DNA of 6,353 nucleotides, from positions 1 to 6,353 of the forward strand of contig JAUWBX010000131.1 in the NCBI GenBank assembly GCA_030609625.1, in the 5' to 3' direction. Source of the stretch: Phycisphaerae bacterium (lineage in GTDB: Bacteria > Planctomycetota > Phycisphaerae > Sedimentisphaerales > Anaerobacaceae). Shown here piece after piece: positions 1 through 5,141 of the stretch. Each line of letters opens with the position of its first letter. Position 1 is the first letter of the stretch. The notes under the pieces were generated by a model, which saw nothing but the letters and a program-made list of their open reading frames with translations, did not search any database and was not told the origin of the DNA. The translations under genes were made by a program, and so were the position numbers.

Positions 1-488
1 TAATCACGGAAAAAATCCCGGATGCCGAATCTTTAGAACGAAAATTGCCCGACTGTTTTAACGGCCCAGCGACTACCGAAAATCTGAAACTCCGTAAGGA
101 GTCCCTAGGACTGCGAAGAAATTTTATCGTTCAATCAGCCGCCTTTATAAAAAAATTCCACGAAACAAATTATCGCCATCGAGACCTCTACCTTTCACAC
201 ATATTCTACAGTGATACCGGCGAATTTTATCTGATAGACCTGGCTCGCGTCTTTGGACCAATTGTCCTGCGCCGGCGATTTCAGATAAAAGATATTGCAC
301 AAGTTTATTATTCGGCCCCGGGCAAGCATTTCTCGAAGACCGACCGGATGCGGTTTTATATGGCCTATGCCGGCCAAAAAAGGCTGACAAAAAAGGATAA
401 AATATTTATTCGTAAAGTAATAAACAAAGCAGAGCGGATGGCACGGCACGATATAAGGCACGGCAGGCCTGTCCCCTTTATAAGTTGA
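1..488 (+). CDS. Lipopolysaccharide core / Kdo kinase-like protein (WaaP family), 5'-truncated by window edge
   Basis: This is the C-terminal part of a protein-kinase-fold enzyme of the WaaP/KdkA group, which phosphorylates heptose or Kdo in the inner core of lipopolysaccharide at the cytoplasmic face of the inner membrane. The frame is open from base 3 to the TGA at 486-488 (161 visible codons), so the TTG at 45 is not the real start. The visible part holds the catalytic loop HRDLYLSHIF at visible residues 59-68 (H59, R60, D61, H66), spaced as in WaaP proteins. The metal-binding equivalent of DFG is LIDLARV (Asp79), and a KDIAQVYYS helix follows, matching the KDL-x-LYFS block of RfaP. The N-lobe with the ATP-binding lysine lies outside the window. 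The WaaG-like glycosyltransferase downstream fits a lipid A/core locus. Whether heptose or Kdo is the substrate cannot be decided from this part. Confidence 0.82.
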   Translation, partial: ITEKIPDAESLERKLPDCFNGPATTENLKLRKESLGLRRNFIVQSAAFIKKFHETNYRHRDLYLSHIFYSDTGEFYLIDLARVFGPIVLRRRFQIKDIAQVYYSAPGKHFSKTDRMRFYMAYAGQKRLTKKDKIFIRKVINKAERMARHDIRHGRPVPFIS

Positions 489-526
489 CCGGTTATGTTA
501 ATATTAAAGGCTTAACTGTTTTTGAA

Positions 527-561
527 TAAAAGCCCTGCGCTAAGCACAGGATTTTTTATTT
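527..561 (+). terminator. Rho-independent-type terminator after the kinase-like gene
   Basis: A 7-bp stem (534-540 with 544-550, one C/A mismatch) closes a TAA loop and is followed directly by six T (552-557) and ATTT. An A-rich run before the stem can extend the pairing with the T-tract, so the structure could also act weakly on the other strand. It lies 39 bases after the kinase-like stop codon and would separate that gene from the toxin-antitoxin module. Confidence 0.65.
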
Positions 562-590
562 GCATATAATACAGCAGATGCCTATTATAT
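561..590 (+). promoter_or_regulatory. Possible -10 region for the toxin-antitoxin module
   Basis: A perfect TATAAT lies at 565-570, directly after the terminator T-tract and 70 bases before the antitoxin start. A second AT-rich hexamer, TATTAT, lies at 583-588. No convincing -35 TTGACA-like box stands 16-18 bases upstream of either, because that space is taken by the terminator stem. The call rests on the -10 match and on the need for a promoter between the terminator and the antitoxin gene. Confidence 0.35.
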
Positions 591-639
591 GGATGTGAAT
601 CTTAATTGTTGCCTGTTCAGCCGTAATAGGAGTTTTAGT

Positions 640-918
640 ATGATTTCACCTGAGTTTAAAGAGATTGTCAAAGCTTGTGCTGAGCAGTTTAAGGTAAAAA
701 CAGTCTGGCTTTTTGGCTCTGCTGTGGAAGATGAAAACGAGGCAACAGATATCGATATAGCTGTTGAAGGTTTGGCGCCCGAGAAATTCTTTGAGTTCTA
801 TGGCCGATTGTTTTTTGAACTGCCCAAGCCTGTTGACCTGGTTGATTTGTCGCGGGAACCACCCATTGCCACCATTGTGCGAGAAAAGGGAGTTCGCATT
901 TATGAGCGCGGAAAGTGA
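640..918 (+). CDS. mntA: MNT-type minimal nucleotidyltransferase antitoxin (MntA-like)
   Basis: This 92-residue protein of the minimal nucleotidyltransferase family is the expected antitoxin partner of the HEPN protein that follows. In characterised HepT/MntA pairs the nucleotidyltransferase neutralises the toxin by AMPylating a tyrosine next to its active site. The signature is VWLFGSAVEDENEATDIDIA: Gly26-Ser27, then Asp37 and Asp39 as metal ligands, with VDLVDL (Asp66 or Asp69) supplying the third carboxylate. The spacing is GS-x9-DxD, one residue shorter than the usual GS-x10-DxD. I chose the ATG at 640 because AGGAG at 628-632 sits 7 bases upstream and homology begins at MISPEFKEIV. The in-frame ATG at 589 would add 17 residues of unlikely sequence. 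The 3' end overlaps the toxin gene by 17 bases, which points to translational coupling. Confidence 0.88.
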   Translation: MISPEFKEIVKACAEQFKVKTVWLFGSAVEDENEATDIDIAVEGLAPEKFFEFYGRLFFELPKPVDLVDLSREPPIATIVREKGVRIYERGK

Positions 919-1309
919 CTACATCTCCGCAGAAAGCCAGAATATTCTGCGGACCACAACGCTGATACGGAATTTGCTTGAAAAAAAGAAACTCACAGAT
1001 TATGAAGTCATTGCTTTGGGAAAACTTCTGCAAGATGTGTACACAGGTATCGAACGCATCCTTCGCAGTCAATTGGATACGAGGAATATCAAGATAAAGA
1101 AAACCGAGAACTGGCATAAGCAAATTCTGCTAAGCGCGCGGGACCAGTCTTTGGTATCGCAGGAACAATTCGAAGCTTTTCGCAATCTCCTTTTATTCCG
1201 CCACCTGCAGATACATGGTTACGGCTATATGCTCGAGGAAGAGCGACTTCGTGAACTGGCTGAGCCTGCTGTTAAGCTCTGTCGGGATTTTTTGCATAAT
1301 AATGCATAG
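902..1309 (+). CDS. hepT: HEPN-domain ribonuclease toxin (HepT-like)
   Basis: This 135-residue, mainly helical HEPN protein is the probable toxin of the pair. HEPN toxins are metal-independent RNases that act as dimers, with the active site at the interface. The diagnostic motif is RHLQIHGYG, giving Arg100-x4-His105-x-Tyr107, an exact RX4HXY. The tyrosine is the residue AMPylated by MntA-type partners in known systems. The N-terminal part (about 10-58) is a long helix pair, and the C-terminal helix (112-132) is rich in charged residues. The start at 902 is chosen over an in-frame ATG at 764 because GGGAG lies 9 bases upstream (888-892), and the extra 46 residues would merely re-read the antitoxin gene. 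The order antitoxin-then-toxin occurs in many such modules. All key residues are present, so the toxin looks intact. Confidence 0.86.
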   Translation: MSAESDYISAESQNILRTTTLIRNLLEKKKLTDYEVIALGKLLQDVYTGIERILRSQLDTRNIKIKKTENWHKQILLSARDQSLVSQEQFEAFRNLLLFRHLQIHGYGYMLEEERLRELAEPAVKLCRDFLHNNA

Positions 1310-1312
1310 ACT

Positions 1313-1408
1313 ATGAAGACTAAAACGTTCGACTGCATTCAGATGAAACGTCGCGGCGCAGAATCAGTTCACAAGCAGGATGAACAAAAAAGTCGCAATT
1401 ATTATTGA
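1313..1408 (+). pseudogene. Remnant of a small gene (start retained, truncated at the glycosyltransferase junction)
   Basis: An ATG three bases after the toxin stop opens a 31-codon frame. Its first ~22 codons read like a real protein start, with the core TFDCIQMKRRGAE at residues 5-17. From memory, this resembles the N-terminus of short (about 70-90 residue) uncharacterised proteins with a conserved TFDCVxMKRRGAE beginning, sometimes found beside toxin genes; I could not check this. After His20-Lys21-Gln22 the frame runs into the glycosyltransferase gene in another frame and stops at 1406-1408. The simplest reading is a deletion that removed the rest of the gene and joined its 5' end to the glycosyltransferase start. 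Alternatives are a genuine 31-residue leader peptide that couples translation to the glycosyltransferase, or chance resemblance. Confidence 0.45.
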
Positions 1409-2567
1409 ACGGGCAAATACGGCGCTTGGGGGTGCGGAGCGCTCGGTCTTTGAGCTGGCAACTGCGCTGTCCGCACTCGGTTTTGAAACGCACATACTTG
1501 CCGCAAAGGGACAGACAGAGACTAAAAATATTCACATCCTATGCGGGGACAGGCCGGGCAGGCGCGTCTGTTACTTTACCTTTGCAAAGACATTAAGGAA
1601 ACATTTATCAAAAAATCAGTATAGTCTGATTCACAGCGTTTTACCCTTCGATTTTGCGGATGTCTATCAGCCACGGGGCGGGGCGTATGCCGAGTCTATT
1701 TTTCGTAACGCCGCCAGTTACCAAAACAAGCTGCTCGAATCTTATAAGAGGTTTACAGCTTTTACTAATTTTCGCCGGTCCATACTTCTGCGGGCCGAGC
1801 GCAAGCTCTCTCAAAAACAGACTGGGCCGGTAATCGCCGCACTTTCGGAGTATGTTGCCGAGCAGTTCAAACAACACTACGGCACCGACACCCGGCGGAT
1901 AGTGGTCATACCCAACGGTGTCAAAACGGACAAGCAAATCAACATAGACCCAGCCGACAGACTCCGCACGCAAATATTAGCTGAACTTGGTCTCAAAGAA
2001 GCAGACAACCCGGTCCTTTTCTTATTCGCAGCAAACAATTTCAGATTAAAGGGATTAGCAGTTTTACTAAAAGCGATGGCGGCAGCGGCGCGCTGCGATA
2101 CGGAACGCACAAGTTATTTAATCGTTGCCGGTAACGGCAGAACACACAAATATCGCCATATTGCACAAAAGCTTAGCCTTCATAAAAAGGTCATTTTCCT
2201 GGATTATATCAGTCACATTCAAAACGCTCTGTCAGTAACCGATGTCGCTATCCTGCCTACCTTCTATGACCCATCGAGCAGATATATCCTCGAAGCATTA
2301 GCAGCGGGCAAGCCGGTGATAACCACGAGATACAACGGCGCAACCGATTTATTCGAGAACGACCGACACGGTAAAGTAATCGATGCGCCCGAAGATATAT
2401 CAGCATTGGCCGAAGCTATTGTCTATTTTACAGATACAAACAATATCCAAAAAGCATCACAAGCGATTGCCGAAGACAATATAGAAGAAAAAATCTCCAT
2501 CGGTCGAGCTGCCAAACAATTGGTAACTGTTTATGAATCCATATTGCAAAGGAAAGGCCGAAAATAA
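1380..2567 (+). CDS. GT4-type glycosyltransferase (group 1, WaaG-like)
   Basis: This 395-residue GT-B retaining glycosyltransferase probably adds a sugar to the lipopolysaccharide core or a related glycolipid at the cytoplasmic membrane. The N-terminal acceptor domain starts with a beta strand (VAIIIER) and the GGAE loop (residues 17-20). The linker holds VIPNGV (about 176-181). The donor domain has FRLKG with Lys224, a nucleotide-sugar phosphate contact in this family, and then DPSSRYILEALAAGKPVI with the carboxylate pair in EX7E spacing. Asp297 replaces the first Glu and Glu305 is kept. No good ribosome-binding site precedes ATG 1380: the only purine-rich triplet, AGG, abuts it. Initiation may therefore be weak or coupled to the overlapping 31-codon frame. 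The stop overlaps the plsY start by one base (TAATG). The exact donor and acceptor sugars cannot be read from the sequence. Confidence 0.85.
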   Translation: MNKKVAIIIERANTALGGAERSVFELATALSALGFETHILAAKGQTETKNIHILCGDRPGRRVCYFTFAKTLRKHLSKNQYSLIHSVLPFDFADVYQPRGGAYAESIFRNAASYQNKLLESYKRFTAFTNFRRSILLRAERKLSQKQTGPVIAALSEYVAEQFKQHYGTDTRRIVVIPNGVKTDKQINIDPADRLRTQILAELGLKEADNPVLFLFAANNFRLKGLAVLLKAMAAAARCDTERTSYLIVAGNGRTHKYRHIAQKLSLHKKVIFLDYISHIQNALSVTDVAILPTFYDPSSRYILEALAAGKPVITTRYNGATDLFENDRHGKVIDAPEDISALAEAIVYFTDTNNIQKASQAIAEDNIEEKISIGRAAKQLVTVYESILQRKGRK

Positions 2568-3229
2568 TGTACATAATTTTTGCACCCGCTATCATAGGGG
2601 CGTATCTGCTCGGCTCGATACCGTTCGGACTGCTCATTGCCAAAGCCCACAGCAAGGACCTGCGCTCGATAGGCTCAGGCAATATCGGGGCAACCAACGT
2701 ATCCCGCGCGCTCGGCAGGAAATGGGCCTATCTTTGCTTTGTGCTTGATGTGCTTAAAGGTATGGTCCCAATGCTCGCAACACTACCTCTTAAAACACCT
2801 TTATCCACTAATTCACAAACTGAAAGAATTATTCTGCTCTGGTTATGGCTGGCGGTAGGCTGTGCGGCCATCTTAGGTCATATCTTCCCAATATATGTGA
2901 AATTCAGGGGCGGTAAAGGCGTTGCAACCAGTTTCGGCGTGGCACTGGGTCTTTGGCCTTATTATACAATCTGCGTCTCGTTTTCCGTTGCGATATGGGT
3001 GGTGCTTGTTTTGATATGGCGGTATGTGTCCTTAGCATCGATTGGGGCTTCTGTTACTTTTCCGCTCGTCCTGCTGCTGGCGATAATCCTGAGGCCGGGC
3101 TGGGATTTTGTAAATCTGTGGCCGTTGCTCATCGCGGCAACGGCAATACCACTGATGGTTATTTTCCGACACAGCGAAAATATAAAAAGAATATTCGCAG
3201 GAACAGAAAGCAAAATCTTCGCGAGATAA
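2567..3229 (+). CDS. plsY: Glycerol-3-phosphate acyltransferase PlsY (acyl-phosphate dependent)
   Basis: PlsY is an integral inner-membrane enzyme that moves an acyl chain from acyl-phosphate (made by PlsX) to the sn-1 position of glycerol-3-phosphate, giving lysophosphatidic acid. All three family motifs are present. Motif 1 is GSGNIGATNVSRALG, residues 36-50 (Ser37, Gly38, Asn39). Motif 2 is GHIFPIYVKFRGGKGVATSFG, residues 104-124 (His105, Lys112, Arg114, Lys117). Motif 3 is RHSENIKRIFAGTE, residues 201-214 (His202, Glu204, Asn205, Arg208, Gly212, Glu214). The motifs alternate with hydrophobic spans near 3-25, 53-75, 88-110, 130-151 and 157-200. At 220 residues it is at the usual size. The start shares an A with the upstream stop, and AAAGGAAAGG (2548-2557) supplies the ribosome-binding site, so it is cotranscribed and translationally linked with the glycosyltransferase. 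Confidence 0.97.
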   Translation: MYIIFAPAIIGAYLLGSIPFGLLIAKAHSKDLRSIGSGNIGATNVSRALGRKWAYLCFVLDVLKGMVPMLATLPLKTPLSTNSQTERIILLWLWLAVGCAAILGHIFPIYVKFRGGKGVATSFGVALGLWPYYTICVSFSVAIWVVLVLIWRYVSLASIGASVTFPLVLLLAIILRPGWDFVNLWPLLIAATAIPLMVIFRHSENIKRIFAGTESKIFAR

Positions 3230-3274
3230 ACCTGCGGGCTATCAGTCCGGTACCGATTAAAATCTCTACATCCT

Positions 3275-3327
3275 TTGAAAATCGAACTTTTTTTCGAACC
3301 TTTTTCAAGTGAGAAACGACTATAGTA
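3275..3327 (+). promoter_or_regulatory. Candidate ECF-type promoter with direct and inverted repeats before the sigma gene
   Basis: GAACC at 3296-3300 and CGACTA at 3317-3322 are separated by 16 bases. This is the architecture of ECF sigma promoters, which have an AAC-containing -35 and a CG-containing -10. The -35 lies in the second of two adjacent 12-bp direct repeats (3282-3293 and 3294-3305, one mismatch) made of TCGAAC plus a T run. TTGAAAA at 3275-3281 and TTTTCAA at 3302-3308 form an inverted repeat around them. A TATAGT at 3321-3326 could serve a housekeeping promoter, but has no clear -35. Transcription would begin near 3328, leaving a leader of roughly 78 bases. An ECF gene controlling its own promoter is common, which makes this placement plausible. 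Confidence 0.5.
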
Positions 3328-3405
3328 CAAACCGCCTGTAGCCTGCATCGAAGTCGCTCAAGGGATGTTGGCATATCTGCAAATATTAATGATGCCGAGC
3401 ACTAT

Positions 3406-3954
3406 ATGGAACAAGATAAGCTGTCCAACGCAATTTTAGTTCTTAGCTGCCAAAAACGTGATGAGCCGGCTTTTAGAGAGCTGGTCAATCGCTGGGAACC
3501 GCGTCTTTATTACTATCTGCGGCGTCTTGTCGAGAACGAAAATGACGTCTGGGACATCCTGCAGGAGACCTGGCTGGCTGTGTTCCAAAACATCCGCAAG
3601 CTGCAAGACCCCCTAAAGTTTCCAGCATGGTTGTATCGTATCGGTCACAATAAAGCTGTGAATCTGCTTCGAAAAGAAAACAAATACGTTCAAATAACAG
3701 ATGAGCAGATGGCCGACTATTGCCAAAACAATAACACCGTTCTCGCTGTCAAGGAGCAAACAGAGCTTGTTCACAAGCTATTAGGCAAACTTAAGTTGGC
3801 CCATCGGGAAGTCTTAACGCTATATTTCCTCGAAGGTTTTTCGATTAGGGAAATGGCCCGGATTATTGGAATATCAGAAGGCACGGCAAAATCCCGCCTG
3901 TATTATGCAAAACATAAACTCCATGAAGCATTAAAAGGAGCGAATCATGTCTGA
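3406..3954 (+). CDS. ECF-family RNA polymerase sigma-70 factor
   Basis: This 182-residue sigma factor carries only regions 2 and 4, as expected for the extracytoplasmic-function class. Region 2 spans about residues 16-93: the helix EPAFRELVNRWEPRLYYYLRR, the core-binding block DVWDILQETWLAVFQNIRKL (47-66), and the -10 recognition part FPAWLYRIGHNKAVNLLRKE (72-91). A short variable linker follows. Region 4 spans about 120-176, with the helix-turn-helix FSIREMARIIGISEGTAKSRLYYAKHKL ending in the usual TAKSRLxxAxxxL recognition helix. No additional C-terminal domain is present. The start has no strong ribosome-binding site (GAG at 3397-3399 is the best), in contrast to the strong one of its downstream partner. 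The promoter-like site at 3296-3322 suggests autoregulation. The gene overlaps the next one by 8 bases. Confidence 0.94.
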   Translation: MEQDKLSNAILVLSCQKRDEPAFRELVNRWEPRLYYYLRRLVENENDVWDILQETWLAVFQNIRKLQDPLKFPAWLYRIGHNKAVNLLRKENKYVQITDEQMADYCQNNNTVLAVKEQTELVHKLLGKLKLAHREVLTLYFLEGFSIREMARIIGISEGTAKSRLYYAKHKLHEALKGANHV

Positions 3955-4558
3955 ACCCAACAGTAAAAAGGAATTCGCTGAAAACCTGCTTGCACAGGAC
4001 CCGCCGCCTGTTGATAAGCAGCAACAGCAAAAAGAAATTCTTTTTAAAAAGCTCAAACGCCGGATATGGCGGGGGAAAATAATCGGCGGAACAATCTATC
4101 TTGTACTATTCTCGGCAGCCTTTTGGGCATTTCAGCAGGGGCAAAACACTGATAACATAGTTCACTCCATCTGCTGGAGCGCGACGTCACTGCATATTCT
4201 TCTTTGGTTTCTGATATACTTTCTGCGTGAAATATACAGGCTAACGGCGGAAACCGTAGAGAAAAATTCCGACAAAGATAAAAATCAGAAGTGGAAGAAT
4301 CAAGATAGATTTATAACAATCGTGGCAATTTTGGTGTTCACCTATGCCAGCTCTATTTTGTATCGTTCTTTTTTTCTTAACGACTATTTAAAAGCAGCTC
4401 ATATGTCAGGATATATTTTCTGGGCCACCGTATTTTTTCTTTTCTGGTACCCATTTGGAACAGCGTCACTTCTTGCAAAACTGTGGCTCGAATATAAAAA
4501 AATGGAGCTAAATATCCCCAAAACTGAAGAGCAGAATTTGAAAAGTAAGACCGAATAG
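3947..4558 (+). CDS. Four-helix membrane protein, candidate regulator (anti-sigma) of the ECF factor
   Basis: I do not recognise a named family. The 203-residue protein has a hydrophilic N-terminus of about 43 residues (EFAENLLAQDPPPVDKQQQQ, then a basic helix KKLKRRIWRGK). Four hydrophobic spans follow at about 44-62, 74-93, 122-139 and 153-177. The loop between helices 2 and 3 is highly charged (about 102-121) and the C-terminal tail is charged. The zinc-binding HxxxCxxC motif of ZAS anti-sigma factors is absent. A strong ribosome-binding site AAAAGGAG (3933-3940) lies 6 bases before the ATG, and the start overlaps the sigma gene by 8 bases, so the two are made together. That arrangement, with a cytosolic N-terminal segment ahead of membrane helices, suggests it holds or releases the sigma factor at the membrane. 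This is inference from context only. Confidence 0.72.
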   Translation: MSEPNSKKEFAENLLAQDPPPVDKQQQQKEILFKKLKRRIWRGKIIGGTIYLVLFSAAFWAFQQGQNTDNIVHSICWSATSLHILLWFLIYFLREIYRLTAETVEKNSDKDKNQKWKNQDRFITIVAILVFTYASSILYRSFFLNDYLKAAHMSGYIFWATVFFLFWYPFGTASLLAKLWLEYKKMELNIPKTEEQNLKSKTE

Positions 4559-4601
4559 CACTAAGGACTTGTAATTAAATTATCTTCCATTCTTGACTGT
4601 C

Positions 4602-4621
4602 CCTGCCTGCCGGCAGGCAGG
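4602..4621. repeat. Perfect 20-bp GC-rich palindrome
   Basis: CCTGCCTGCCGGCAGGCAGG reads the same on both strands over all 20 bases and would fold into a stable hairpin or cruciform. It is made of CCTG/CAGG units also seen in the tandem copies at 4669-4710. Palindromes of this composition behave as dispersed intergenic repeats in many genomes, which suggests it is a repeat core rather than a site specific to this locus. Confidence 0.8.
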
Positions 4622-4668
4622 TTCGGCTGGCGGCCTCAGCCTTGTCCTCGCTGGAGCCAAAACGAAAC

Positions 4669-4710
4669 TTGCCTGACGGCAGTCAAGGCTCGCCTGCCGG
4701 CGGTCAAGGC
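4669..4710. repeat. Two tandem 21-bp GC-rich repeat copies
   Basis: The copies at 4669-4689 and 4690-4710 are directly adjacent and agree at 18 of 21 positions. Both have the pattern GCCTG-CGGC-GTCAAGGC. Each is itself partly palindromic around CTGMCGGC, and both are related in reverse orientation to the CTTGACTG...CCTGCCTGCCGG part of the left half of the element. Confidence 0.65.
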
Positions 4711-4766
4711 CTAATTTATTTACCAGTCCTAAGAACGTTAACACATCAAGATTAGCAAGCTATGGC

Positions 4767-5111
4767 TTATACTGCCGATGCCGGGATAAGGCAAAGCATT
4801 CTCAAAACGGAATTACCCGTATTCCTGAACTGGTGTTCCTCGCCGCCGGGCACAAAAATCACGTATTCGGCGCTAAACTCATTCTCCTGTCCTTCGCAGA
4901 CAAAGACACCCTGTCCTTCGATTACAAAGACCTCATGTTCATGGGTGTGAGTATGCAAAGGGGTATGTCCGCCAAGCTGCAATTCAAACATCCTCATTGC
5001 AAAATTTTCCGCCCCGTCCTCTTTGGAAATAAGCCATCTTATTTCAACATCTTTTGCACCGTCAAGCTCTACTGCACATTTACTGATATTGCTGCTTTTT
5101 TCTACCTTCAT
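4767..5111 (-). CDS. Small single-domain cupin protein
   Basis: This 114-residue protein has one cupin beta-barrel and no extra domain. Cupin motif 1 is HTPLHTHTHEHEVFVIEGQG (residues 49-68), with His53, His55 and Glu60 in the metal-ligand pattern and two further histidines (57, 59). Motif 2 is FVPGGEEHQFRNTG (86-99), with Pro88, Gly90, His93 (fourth ligand) and Asn97. A complete ligand set suggests it binds a divalent metal, but the substrate cannot be predicted: such proteins include isomerases, dioxygenases and sugar- or ligand-binding sensors. On the minus strand GGAG (complement of 5119-5122) sits 7 bases before the ATG, supporting this start. It begins 30 bases after the gatB stop on the same strand and is probably cotranscribed with it, without an obvious functional link. 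Confidence 0.85.
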   Translation of the reverse strand: MKVEKSSNISKCAVELDGAKDVEIRWLISKEDGAENFAMRMFELQLGGHTPLHTHTHEHEVFVIEGQGVFVCEGQENEFSAEYVIFVPGGEEHQFRNTGNSVLRMLCLIPASAV

Positions 5112-5141
5112 TTTCTATCTCCACTTGTCTGTCATAAGGCC

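Larger units (their letters stand above)
4561..4733. repeat. 173-bp element with 22-bp imperfect inverted ends, between convergent genes
   Basis: The left end 4561-4582 (beginning CTAAGGACTTGTAA) and the right end 4712-4733 (reverse complement beginning CTTAGGACTGGTAA) match at 19 of 22 positions. Further in, CTTGACTG (4592-4599) matches CAGTCAAG (4680-4687) as its exact complement. The element nearly fills the gap between the + strand membrane-protein gene (stop at 4558) and the - strand cupin gene (stop at 4767). It has no T-run typical of an intrinsic terminator, though the arms are AT-rich and could pair in RNA from either strand. No target-site duplication is evident at the borders. It could be a small non-autonomous mobile repeat (MITE- or REP-like) or a bidirectional transcription stop. 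It contains no convincing gene. Confidence 0.6.

Noticed and set aside
45..488. TTG at 45 as the start of the kinase-like gene
   Set aside because: The frame stays open to the left edge of the window, and the kinase N-lobe is missing, so the gene begins outside the window.
589..639. Longer antitoxin starting at ATG 589
   Set aside because: The added 17 residues look non-coding, while ATG 640 has AGGAG 7 bases upstream.
764..1309. Longer HEPN protein starting at ATG 764
   Set aside because: The extra 46 residues only re-read the antitoxin gene in another frame; the ATG at 902 has a spaced GGGAG and fits the family length.
3230..3274. Terminator after plsY
   Set aside because: A short CGGTACCG palindrome is present, but there is no adequate stem followed by a T-tract.
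4592..4710. CRISPR array
   Set aside because: The repeats are short, adjacent or inverted, and there are no evenly sized unique spacers.
4762..4950. 62-codon plus-strand frame after the repeat element
   Set aside because: It lies almost wholly opposite the cupin gene and has no ribosome-binding site or recognisable motif.
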